From positions 1 to 12,501 of the forward strand of contig JAOXYB010044592.1 of assembly GCA_028565635.1 (NCBI GenBank): a stretch of DNA of 12,501 nucleotides. The letters are read 5' to 3'. Positions 1 through 7,515 of this stretch are shown here, one piece after another (position 1 is the stretch's first letter; the number at the start of each line of letters is the position of its first letter). Made by a program: the position numbers and the translations under genes. The stretch is from Phoronis ovalis (Eukaryota > Phoronida > Phoronidae). Under the pieces are notes generated by a model that was not told the origin of the DNA, ran no database searches, and saw only the letters and a program-made list of their open reading frames with translations.

Positions 1-215
1 AAATTTGGATTGGGTTTGCTACCACAAGCTAAAATTTTGGATTGGGTTCCGCGGCACATCCCTGTAGTCAAAAAAACTTGAGTACCCCCCCGGGTATGAT
101 ACTGCCTCTAGTGCAATGCTGACAGACTAAACAGGGAAAGAATATAAAACTTGCATACTAACACACCATCACTGTTTACATGATATGCATGTCTAGATAT
201 TTGTGTTATTTCCAG
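1..215 (+). other. SVIL: End of an upstream intron
   Basis: This segment precedes the first recognisable exon and ends in a good acceptor, TTATTTCCAG, at 206-215. The 12-mer TTGGATTGGGTT occurs twice (5-16 and 37-48, offset 32 nt). An interrupted palindrome, TACCC-CCCC-GGGTA, lies at 83-96. Bases 1-60 are richer in G and C than what follows and look like the edge of a repeat. No coding exon is supported here. Confidence 0.7.
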
Positions 216-336
216 CACTGAAAGTAGGGATAAGTTTGATCCAATGCCTACTACGGGTGTTATTCATTCCAAAAGCGGCAGTTTCCTAGATGGTCTGGGT
301 GAAACAAAGGAAGAGAGGATAGCTCGTTATAAAGAG
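216..336 (+). CDS. SVIL: Supervillin-like gene, coding exon 1 of this window
   Basis: Internal exon of 121 nt, between the acceptor TTTCCAG (ends 215) and the donor GAG|GTAAAC at 337. The first base completes a codon split 2+1. Forty full codons follow and the exon ends in phase 0. Only this frame is open and phase-compatible with the next exon. The peptide starts TESRDKFDPMPTTG and ends GETKEERIARYKE. The ending supplies the first half of RIARYKEERRKALAARF, which I recognise as the basic ERIARYKxERR motif of supervillin's N-terminal region. In vertebrates supervillin is a membrane-associated actin- and myosin II-binding protein of the villin/gelsolin superfamily, and its N-terminal half is largely disordered and carries the binding sites. 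The family call rests on this short motif plus the next exon. The start codon lies upstream, outside the window. Confidence 0.88.
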
Positions 337-626
337 GTAAACATACATTTTTTAATGTTTTGTACAAGATGTTACTGACAGTCTATTTAACCTCATTGAT
401 GAAATTATTGGACTACCAGAACATTTTGGGGCTAAATTTGCAGAAAACCATCAGTTCATTAAGCTTTTCTTAACAACCACTAGGCATGGATTGGGTAAAC
501 ATTGGGAATAGAGACATATTTCTGTGCATAACATTGTTTTGATGAGAATTAAAACATTATTTAGCTTTAGATTTATGTTTTAACTTTTAAAGGATTTAGA
601 AAACTTTGTGCTTGTAAATTTTATAG
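337..626 (+). other. SVIL: Intron 1 (290 nt, phase 0)
   Basis: GT-AG intron with donor GTAAAC at 337 and acceptor AATTTTATAG ending at 626. It joins GAG to GAA in phase 0. I see no repeat or internal exon in it. Confidence 0.85.
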
Positions 627-801
627 GAAAGAAGAAAAGCGTTGGCTGCACGGTTTGCTTCTGAAGGTTCCGGTGCGATAGATGTTGCTTCTGTACAAGA
701 ATCTGAAGACGAGCCCTCATATATGAAATATGCCCGAAACAGAAGGTATTCAAGAGAAAACTCAAGAGAAAGTTCTGAAGAAAAAAGTGAATTCACAACA
801 G
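627..801 (+). CDS. SVIL: Supervillin-like gene, coding exon 2
   Basis: Internal exon of 175 nt with acceptor TTTATAG|GAA and donor ACAG|GTAAAA at 802. It enters in phase 0 and leaves in phase 1 after 58 codons plus one base. It begins ERRKALAARFASEGSGA, completing the RIARYKEERR motif across the splice junction. An acidic stretch follows (ESEDEPS), then YMKYARNRRYSREN, then a Ser/Glu/Lys-rich tail. The order 'ERR-x-LA, then acidic, then Tyr-rich Arg/Lys segment' parallels human supervillin as I recall it (ERRRQLAEKYG, then EYLSRYTKSRK), and it strengthens the assignment. The methionine at 726 and the in-frame codons at 642 do not suggest a start, because the frame runs unbroken from the acceptor. 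The residues are strongly charged, with no membrane segment or signal peptide, as expected for a cytoskeletal linker region. Confidence 0.9.
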
Positions 802-819
802 GTAAAATCAGATTACTGA

Positions 820-900
820 CAGAATAGACTAATTGCTGCACTTGGTGGAGCCACTGTTTATGATCCCAAGCAGTTCAAGAATGCTGCATTTGTCAATGAA
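820..900 (+). pseudogene. Short protein-like open stretch inside intron 2, possible repeat relic
   Basis: Between the stops TGA (817-819) and TGA (901-903) the frame reads QNRLIAALGGATVYDPKQF and then KNAAFVNE. It lacks the Phe/Leu/Ile/Cys bias of translated AT-rich intron and reads like real protein. It begins only 18 nt after the donor of exon 2 and ends in a stop, so it cannot be an extension of the supervillin-like frame. I do not recognise the family. It could be a decayed fragment of a mobile-element protein or simple chance. Confidence 0.2.
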
Positions 901-1149
901 TGATGGTGCTGTGCTCCGTAGGCTAGTGCAATTCATAAAATGTAGCCTTCTCTGGAAATTGCTGGATTTCAGTTTCACCACCAAGTACACTCTAATAATC
1001 TATTTTTAATTGAAAAAGATAAATATTTCAAAACCTAAGGTACGGGAAAGCATAAGATTACAATAGGTTACAGGTTTGTTCTTATTCTTAAGGAAAAACT
1101 AATCTTTACAAAGACGATTTGACTTTACATCCATGATTGGCTATGCTAC

Positions 1150-1176
1150 CTTTAGATGACCTTTTGACCTCAAGCT
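1150..1176 (-). repeat. Inverted fragment of the AGGTCA-rich repeat family
   Basis: TGACCTTTTGACCT at 1157-1170 is the reverse complement of AGGTCAAAAGGTCA at 9134-9147. The match extends to TTGAGGTCAAAAGGTCAT (18 nt) on the minus strand. It is therefore probably a decayed fragment of the same repeat found in three copies near 9.1-9.8 kb, lying in the opposite orientation. It forms a direct repeat of the half-site with two spacer bases (DR2 geometry). Confidence 0.5.
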
Positions 1177-1240
1177 TTTATGGCCTTGTTTTAAACTAAT
1201 GAAATAAGCATAATGCAAGAAATCATATTTGTATTTTTAG

Positions 1241-1364
1241 GTTTAACCAGAAGGAATTCAGGCAACAGAGAGGCCATCAGACATGCTCGTTTAACACGTA
1301 GCGCGAGCTGGCAAGTTGAAAGCATGAGTTTTCTTACCGACAAAAATGAAAATACAAGAGAAAG
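1241..1364 (+). CDS. SVIL: Supervillin-like gene, coding exon 3
   Basis: Internal exon of 124 nt with acceptor ATTTTTAG|GT and donor AAAG|GTAATA at 1365. Its first two bases join the single G of exon 2 to form a Gly codon. Forty codons follow, and two bases (AG) are left for the next exon, so it runs phase 1 to phase 2. The peptide includes TRRNSGNREAIRHARLTRSA, followed by SWQVESMSFLTDKNENTRE. It is basic and Ser/Arg-rich at the start and polar at the end. The block CGTAGCGCGAGC holds three CpGs, unlike the CpG-poor introns around it, which fits coding sequence. I recognise no domain. The assignment to the gene rests on splice phase, strand and similar composition. RRNS and TRSAS look like basophilic-kinase site contexts, which is inference only. 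Confidence 0.85.
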
Positions 1365-2526
1365 GTAATACTTTTCTCGCAAATCGGTTAATTACAAAGA
1401 TTCGATTCGTAATTCTTGCTTAATTGAGTTGATAGTGATAGCTGGGATATTTTTTTTTTTTTGATTTGAGAGTAAACCATATGTTAACATTTTAAACAAT
1501 TGCTGATCTATAAAATGTGCTTCCAGACACTTGAGTTTAGTGCTTGCAGACTGCATTGATTTAAAGTTGTTGTATTCTGAATTACTTTTATTATTAAAAC
1601 AATACAATTGTGCTAATTACTGGTAAATAGCCATTGAAATTCATTATTGCAATATATAATCTTCAGATGTACAAAGTTGCAAATGTTCAAAAAAATATGT
1701 TTGTTACAATTTTGTTTTAATTTCTAATTTTTTCAGATTTTGTAATCAATTTCAGATTGAATTACCAGAGTTAAATGACGTTGACAAATATTTGTTACTG
1801 AATAACCTCTCTTTTATATACCTGTAGGCCATTACATTTTCTTTTTTGATTAACTATAATTTATTCAACACTAGGTAGTGAAGTAAATAAAGAACATTGT
1901 AACAAAAACCTCAATTGGTGTGCATTGTAATAAATTATTGGGTTTAAGCATTCCTTTACATTGCATAAGTCTACCAGTTGCATGTTAAATTTAGACTCTA
2001 AAATAGTTTAGTGGGTTATATAGAAAGGGAGTATCTGCATGATGCAGCATTAGACACATAAAGTAGTTGTACACATGTACATTCGTTTTCAAACAGCAAA
2101 TAACAAAAAATCTGAATTCTGTCGTGCCTCTTATTCTTTATACATTTTGAAGTGCAGATTCTAACATGGAATTATTGTTTTGCAATTAATTCAGACATTT
2201 CTCTGTATGAATTTACGTGAAAAATGGGAAATTATATTACATGGTTTCTGCGTATCATTGGGTTAGTATATAGCATTTCTTAATACTAAGTAGTTGAACT
2301 TCTATTTTATGGTATGCAATTTAGGTAATTCACTTTTAATCTGTAATGGGTAAAAAATAACTGAATAATTACACAATATGAAATTAATTCTAACCACCAA
2401 ATATTCAATAATATTTTATTCTGAAATGTTAAGATGGTTGATCTTGTTACATGAGCTGCTTTTAATCTTTCTTGTAGTCTGCAAACCTTCAGCAGCAAAT
2501 AACTTCTAGTTTGTAACAAGAAAGGT

Positions 2527-2543
2527 CTTTAAAAAAGACAGGC
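2527..2543 (+). repeat. Dispersed repeat pair, copy 1
   Basis: CTTTAAAAAAGACAGGC occurs here and again, identically, at 3034-3050, about 507 nt downstream. Both copies are followed shortly by TGAAGTAT, with a small indel between. This suggests two copies of a short repeat whose edges have decayed. Confidence 0.45.
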
Positions 2544-3033
2544 CCAGTGTGAAGTATATTGAATCATTGCATTTCTTTGTCTGCAAAATTTCTCACTTGA
2601 CATTTTTACCTAGATTTGTTTTGAAATAGATATTACAAAGTACAGAATGCATTTTAATAAGAAAGATCTTTTAAAAATGTTTAAAATACATATTCCTAAG
2701 TATAAAGAACTGCTTTCTAAAAAGTATACCTGGGAAATATGAATTATAATAGCTCTTCAAAGGAAGACAGTGAAATCTTATTTGTGCACTAGTTATCAGC
2801 TAAGCAGTGTGCAGCTTTTGATACCAGCTACAGATGTAATGAATTTTAAAACAGATTGAATTGTTTTTGTTAACAAACTGTCTCACTATAAGTGCCAAGT
2901 TGTGTTAAACTAAATGGGAAAAAAATGCTTGTAAGTTAGCTGAAATTAAACTAATGAAACTAAATTTTTAAGAGGAATGGAAGAGGGTGCATCAAACAAA
3001 TTCAAGGATGAATTCTATGAAAACAATAAAGTC

Positions 3034-3050
3034 CTTTAAAAAAGACAGGC
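3034..3050 (+). repeat. Dispersed repeat pair, copy 2
   Basis: Identical 17-mer to 2527-2543, in the same orientation, followed by ACTTGAAGTAT where copy 1 has CCAGTGTGAAGTAT. Confidence 0.45.
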
Positions 3051-4146
3051 ACTTGAAGTATTTCTTTTAATTTGTAAATACTTCTACAATAATAACATCT
3101 TATTGATCTGTTTTTATGCCCTTCCTTTATTAGCAAGTGTCTTGGTTATTAATATAAACAGGTAACTGTCATATATTACCAGTCTTCTATAACAGAAATA
3201 AAAATGAAATATATTTGGTAACTGAACCAGGTAGTTATCATTCTAATGACTAATAAGAAAATAATAAAATAAATCAGTCTATAGCTTTTTTATTGTCTGT
3301 GCTAATGGTTTGGACATTATAAGAGGTTGTTATAGTTTAGAAGAAGGGTATGGGCGTTTCCACTCGTATTAATATTTTGTGTATAAAGAAGGTAAAACTT
3401 ACGATCTTACCTATGGCATCTGTGTTGGAGAAGATTTTAAAAAGAAACTCACAAAAAGTAACCATTAACATAGTATCAGTTCATTTAACTGTATGGCTTT
3501 TCTGTCTCCATGCTAAATACATAGTTACATTTTCAACTTTCAGTTTGGTTCTTCCATTTAAAAACAATCTTTTTTTGGAGTTGGAGTATATTTTCTCTGT
3601 GTGCCAAGTCATAAAGTCCCAAAAAGAATTTTAAGGTGAAAATCAGTCAGTTTATAGTTTTAATTGCTTAACCACAAGTGGTTCAGATCAATGAAATAAC
3701 AGTCACTTATTGAATAGCCCAATTGTCATATTGATCATCAAACTTTTTGCAAGTTTCTATTTTGTGAAAAATAAAAAAGTCATAAAGTAAAGATTTCTAG
3801 TTTGGGTGGTTTTATGTATTTTGTAAAAGTTTATTTAGAATCCTGGAATGTTAGTTTATGGGCTTGTTTGTTTATAATAACTTTTCTGTTGGAGACTACA
3901 GGTCAGTATTCTTCATGGTAATAAATAAAATCATATTGCTTATTGGGTTTCATGGAGCCTATAAAAGTATGGTCACCATCCTTTTTTTTTCCTCCAAAGT
4001 GTGTGATATCTAATACAGTCAGGTAATCATGCAGAAGAAAATATTGCCAAATGTGTACCTACCTATTAGGTAAAAGTTATGCCAAGAAAGTTGTGATTAT
4101 TCATATTTCCTAGTGGCAAGGATTTTGCACTTTTTTGTAGATTGCA

Positions 4147-4220
4147 GTACAGTTCGACTATTATCCATTTTACTTAGGTACCTGTAATACATTAAATGGA
4201 TTACCTACATTATACTGTAC
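4147..4220. mobile_element. 74-bp inverted-repeat element, pogo/Tigger-like MITE candidate
   Basis: The left arm at 4147-4170 runs from GTACAGT to ATCCATTT. The right arm at 4194-4220, read on the minus strand, also runs from GTACAGT to ATCCATTT, with mismatches and a 3-nt length difference in the middle. The left end, CAGTACAGTTCGACTATTATCC, has the look of pogo/Tigger terminal repeats (CAGT... followed by a TATCC block), from general knowledge of that family. The centre contains the palindrome AGGTACCT (4177-4184), so the transcript could fold into a hairpin. No transposase is present, so the element would be non-autonomous. I see no clean TA target duplication. Confidence 0.5.
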
Positions 4221-4772
4221 CAATAAATTAAATTCTTTTTAGAATTGTCATCAAGTTATCTAACCCCTTGTTTGTGTTATACTTGGACCTAACAAAGTTT
4301 AGGTGTTTGGACTTTATACTGAAGAGTTTTACTTTCAAGTTTGTTGTATGTCACTCTGGTTGGATATTTATAACACAAGACAAGGTGTTGAGTAATGTGC
4401 TGGGATGGGATTACTGAACTTATTTATAAAGCTAGGATTTATTCTTTTCTAGTCCCTTTTCATCTAGTATAGCTAGCATTTTCATATTTTGTAGTGGAAA
4501 CTGTAGATATTTTTTCATAGAAAATAGACACCAGACAGTGATTTGATTATTTGTGGAACAAGGATGGAACCGGAATGCCGTGGATTTGATTATTATTTGG
4601 AGACTGGCTTTTGTAACATTTTTGTTTAAAAATTGCAGCTGTATTATTTAGTATTTGTAGACTTTCCAATGCAACAGAAATCTGTAGAATGACGACTGGA
4701 GCACATTTAGCAACATTAATTAATAATTAAAATGTTTTGATGTGAGTTTACTTGAATAATTTCTGTTTGTAG

Positions 4773-4850
4773 ACATATGTACAGTTTTATAAAATTAATG
4801 CATTTTATGAATCTTGCTACAATATTGTTACAAAAAAACACTAATTCCAG
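4773..4850 (+). other. SVIL: Possible 5' extension of exon 4 by an alternative acceptor
   Basis: The acceptor AATTTCTGTTTGTAG ends at 4772, with a better pyrimidine tract than the one ending at 4850. Using it adds 78 nt (26 codons) in the same phase, 2+1: AG+A gives Arg, then HMYSFIKLMHFMNL and on to NTNS, with no stop. The added residues are hydrophobic and unlike the rest of this polar protein, so I prefer the downstream acceptor. An alternative transcript start using the ATG at 4777 is also possible. Confidence 0.3.
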
Positions 4851-5308
4851 GGTGACAAGAGACAGAGATGAAGGACTACTTGCTCATCCGGGCAGGAACC
4901 AATCGGAGGTTGTATCAAGAAAAACATATAATGAAACCAGTGAAAATATGCAAAACGTAAATACACAAAATAACAGCTCAACGATAGACAAGAGAACTGA
5001 AATGATATCAAAAACTGAACAAGATAATAGTAAGAATGCTGATATGGATCGTTATCTTGCTGATCATACAAACTCAAAAGAGCCTATTTCTAAGCAAAAT
5101 GTTTCTGAAGAAACTGTTTCTAAGCTCTTAGATGGGGGTCCCAACAATGAACAGCTAGAGGAAACTATGCCAGGTAATCCAGCTATACAAAATACAGAAG
5201 AAATCACTAACGGGGCAGAAACAGAGTGTGAAATGAAACGTCGACTGGTTGATAAAAGTCTTTTCAGAAAGTCTTCACTGAATATGTCATTAGATGAATT
5301 AACGGCAG
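4851..5308 (+). CDS. SVIL: Supervillin-like gene, coding exon 4 (large)
   Basis: Exon of 458 nt with acceptor CTAATTCCAG|G and donor GGCAG|GTTAGT at 5309. Its first base completes the AG left by exon 3 as AGG (Arg). There follow 152 codons and one base, so it ends in phase 1. It begins VTRDRDEGLLAHPGRN and ends MSLDELTA. The protein is very hydrophilic, rich in Asn, Glu, Ser, Thr and Lys, with few aromatic residues. That is typical of an intrinsically disordered linker and agrees with the long unstructured N-terminal half of supervillins. Near the end is the basic, Ser-rich segment MKRRLVDKSLFRKSSLNMS, with RKSS as a possible kinase site by pattern only. About nine CpGs fall in this exon while the flanks have very few. 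The frame is also open upstream to a second acceptor at 4772, so the exon may start at 4773. Confidence 0.85.
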
Positions 5309-5586
5309 GTTAGTGTATTTTGATGATTGCACTGTTATAGATGTTTTAGTACTCACCGAGTGTATAATAATGAGAATTCAGGCACATGCATGTACTTACT
5401 ACTTAAAATATATTGAGTGTGATCTCATTTTTTTGTGAATTGAATTGCAGCATGAAAAGCAAGGTGTGGGTATGTATGAAATATTATGTCCAATGTATAA
5501 TGTATTTAGTCTATTAATATATGAAGTTAGGTTAGAGGACTTGCATATAACCCTGTTATACGAAGGTTGTATATTTGTATACACCA

Positions 5587-5732
5587 GGTGGCGATAGTGG
5601 TCACTAAACTAAATGGAACCCACAGTTCCATGTTTTGTGAATGAACCTCACGAGCACGTGGAAAGCAGCATGACTGTTCATTCACAAAATGCGGAATTGT
5701 TTGAATGTTTGGTTTTGACTTGTGGCGCCACC
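5587..5732. mobile_element. Foldback (inverted-repeat) element, MITE candidate
   Basis: The left outer end GGTGGCG (5587-5593) is the reverse complement of CGCCACC (5726-5732). The inner arms TTTTGTGAATGAAC (5633-5646) and GTTCATTCACAAAA (5676-5689) are perfect 14-bp complements. The sequence between inner and outer arms aligns imperfectly, so the whole 146 bp is one decayed foldback with a 29-nt loop. The loop contains CACGTG at 5655-5660. It is clearly more GC- and CpG-rich than its surroundings, consistent with an inserted element. No coding capacity: a minus-strand open frame over it is an accident of the arms. I see no convincing target-site duplication and cannot assign a superfamily. 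Confidence 0.6.
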
Positions 5733-6074
5733 AAGTAGTGGTATTAAGTGGCAAATAGTGTATTAAACGGAATACATGGTGACTGACTGATATTATGACA
5801 AACACAAGATTACATAGTCATTGTGGTTTGGTTGAAATTGGTTTAGGCATTTTATTATAACTGTTCTCCCTGTCAAGGCTAGCTTTTTATATAAACTATT
5901 TGATGTGTGTATAGTTGGTTTGCTTTCTCCACCACTACCAGAGGTCTCTTACATATAGGTTTGCCTAATTTTGAGAGACTATGACCCTATGTTGAATACA
6001 TAAAAAGAAAGTTTTGCAGTTTTTTGTTTAAGTTTTAATTATACTTTTTCAAGCTTCAACTGTGAAATTTTAAG

Positions 6075-6159
6075 AAATACAAAAAATGTATTTAAAATAA
6101 ATACAAAAAGTGTATTAAAACAAATACAAAAAAGTGTATTTAAAACAAATACTGAAAAG
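6075..6159. repeat. AT-rich short tandem array, about 3.5 units of 23-25 bp
   Basis: The units AAATACAAAAAA-TGTATTTAAAAT (6075-6098), AAATACAAAAAGTGTATTAAAAC (6099-6121) and a third with one extra A and T (6122-6146) are followed by a partial AAATACTGAAAAG (6147-6159). Each unit contains an internal inverted pair, AATACA...TGTATT, so single strands could form serial hairpins. Confidence 0.8.
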
Positions 6160-6580
6160 AAGTTTGTTTGTTCAGCTTCTTGTTAGCCTGACATGGGCAA
6201 GTCTGAAGTACATACTGAATTGTTTGGAATGATACCAATATTTCTATTAGCAAAGTTTCAAACATTGTTCAAAAGTATTATTAATTAGCATTTTCTTAAA
6301 TTTTGTCGCACAGTATTACTTGAAGGAAAATAGAGCTAGAGAGTGTTTTACAGTTGAAATACAACTTTTAAGAATTTATTTTTATACAGCAAAAATATAT
6401 CATTTTATTACAATTTACTTGTTGTTGTGTGTGTAAATCTATTCTTTCTATTGCCTGTTTTTTTCCATTTTTTCCTATTGTTCATTTTGGCTTGCACTGT
6501 TGGTGTTCCATGTATTTTAACCATTATCAAACAATAACAACATATTGTGGAAAATTCTGTTGATAAGGACCTGGTATATC

Positions 6581-6620
6581 TATGTGTTAGTCATATTTTC
6601 TATGCTTTAGTCATATTTGC
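6581..6620. repeat. Two-copy 20-bp tandem duplication
   Basis: TATGTGTTAGTCATATTTTC (6581-6600) is followed directly by TATGCTTTAGTCATATTTGC (6601-6620), with 17 of 20 positions identical. It lies in non-coding sequence and no function is evident. Confidence 0.65.
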
Positions 6621-7064
6621 TAGCAACAATGGTTCATTCATTCAGTATTAAAATATGTACTGGTTTTGGTACATTTTAGAAAAAGTATGTTTTTTTTGTA
6701 CTCTGTCATCTTGCTTACTTAGAATAAGTTGTTGCTGTGTTGCTGTATACGAACATTTTTCAAACAATTTTCTTGCTGCAAAGATGTGTGTTGCTAACTT
6801 TCTTGGATACAAATGCATGGGCTGCTGGCTGTACCATAGTGTTCTGTGAAGAAATGTTTTTGACACTGTTGGTAGTATAAATATTATGAATAACGAGTTA
6901 CACCAAGCATGTTGTACAAGAAATAGGAAACTGTTCATCCTATAAACTATGACTTTAATAAAGGAAGAAAGATGATGGTTTGTACAGAGTTTCATATTAA
7001 TATTGAAAATTCTTTTGACATTAATGCTTTTTGACTGCACAATAACTTTTTGCTGGTTGCACAG

Positions 7065-7211
7065 TGTGTGTAGAAAAGGAGTATTCTTGCTGGATGAAGG
7101 GAAATGGTCATGTAATCTATTTTCAAACAATCTCATCAACTTTAACAATGGATTGGCACCAGCTGAGACAGATTTATATCAAACCATTTTACTGTAGGAA
7201 ATATATATTTG
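7065..7211 (+). other. Candidate cassette exon A in the long intron
   Basis: A strong acceptor, TTTTTGCTGGTTGCACAG, ends at 7064, and a near-perfect donor, TTTG|GTAAGT, starts at 7212. The 147 nt between are open in the frame that accepts exon 4's phase 1 (2 + 48x3 + 1), and the segment leaves in phase 1, so it could be skipped or included without shifting the frame. The peptide begins CVEKEYSCWMKGNGHVIYF and includes MDWHQLRQIYIKPFYCRKY. It is rich in Cys, Trp, Tyr and Phe, unlike exons 1-4, and has no CpG. That argues for a chance frame, or for a separate nested gene, rather than for supervillin. Confidence 0.25.
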
Positions 7212-7312
7212 GTAAGTTAACACAATTCCGAAATTTAATCATTTAGGTATTTTTCTCTAACCGACACATAATGGTGGATTAGCTAACCTTTGTTTTGCTG
7301 TTTTTTTATTAG

Positions 7313-7431
7313 GAACTCCATTATCATGCAGGAATGGCAGTTCAGTTACTTTTTGTTTCTCATCTAATAATGTCCAATGTTTATGTCACTGTACCTATTC
7401 TGAAAAGCACATAGATAGTGATAAAAACTGA
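7313..7431 (+). other. Candidate terminal exon B following candidate A
   Basis: An excellent acceptor, GCTGTTTTTTTATTAG, ends at 7312. Only 101 nt separate it from the donor of candidate A. Continuing A's phase 1 gives a Gly codon, then TPLSCRNGSSVTFCFSS and so on to a TGA at 7429-7431. A and B together would end an 88-residue Cys-rich tail (9 Cys). An AATAAA lies at 7510-7515, about 80 nt past the stop. This could be a small nested gene or an alternative 3' end of the supervillin-like transcript. The local + strand is rich in TGT/TGC, and unrelated open frames nearby are also Cys-rich, so chance is quite possible. Confidence 0.22.
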
Positions 7432-7509
7432 ACAAATTTAACTGTAACCTATACTTATAAAATACACAAAACTTTTACTAAGAAAATAACCTGATAACAT
7501 CACAAATGA

Positions 7510-7515
7510 AATAAA
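7510..7515 (+). promoter_or_regulatory. AATAAA, possible polyadenylation signal for candidate exon B
   Basis: A canonical hexamer follows the TGA at 7429-7431 at a typical short 3' UTR distance. The motif is frequent by chance in AT-rich DNA, so it matters only if exons A and B are transcribed. Confidence 0.2.

Larger units (their letters stand above)
802..1240 (+). other. SVIL: Intron 2 (439 nt, phase 1)
   Basis: GT-AG intron with donor GTAAAATC and acceptor GTATTTTTAG ending at 1240. It holds a 27-codon open stretch at 820-900 and an inverted fragment of the AGGTCA-rich repeat near 1150-1176. Both are described separately. No phase-compatible extra exon was found. Confidence 0.82.
1365..4850 (+). 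other. SVIL: Intron 3 (about 3.5 kb, phase 2)
   Basis: Long AT-rich GT-AG intron with donor GTAATA. Acceptor TTCCAG ends at 4850; an alternative in-frame acceptor is at 4772. It contains a dispersed 17-bp pair (2527-2543 and 3034-3050) and a 74-bp inverted-repeat element (4147-4220). Open frames such as 3350-3634 (+) have simple AT-driven composition, no CpG enrichment and no family resemblance, so I do not annotate them as genes. No internal exon is supported. Confidence 0.75.

Noticed and set aside
596-841. 81-codon minus-strand frame opposite exon 2
   Set aside because: It is the antisense shadow of coding exon 2, whose sense frame has splice sites and a recognised motif.
3350-3634. 94-codon + strand open frame in intron 3
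   Set aside because: It lies in the 3.5-kb intron, is rich in Leu/Phe/Ile/Val from AT-rich sequence, has no CpG or family resemblance, and has no convincing flanking splice pair in the needed phase.
4841-5077. 78-codon minus-strand frame opposite exon 4
   Set aside because: Antisense shadow of coding exon 4.
5527-5805. 92-codon minus-strand open frame
   Set aside because: It coincides with the foldback element. The apparent peptide comes from the GC-richer inverted arms, with no start context or domain.
6648-7148. 166-codon minus-strand open frame
   Set aside because: Long, but its composition (His/Leu/Phe/Ser/Asn with scattered Cys) looks like translated T-rich intron read antisense. No recognisable domain, and it overlaps + strand frames of equal quality.
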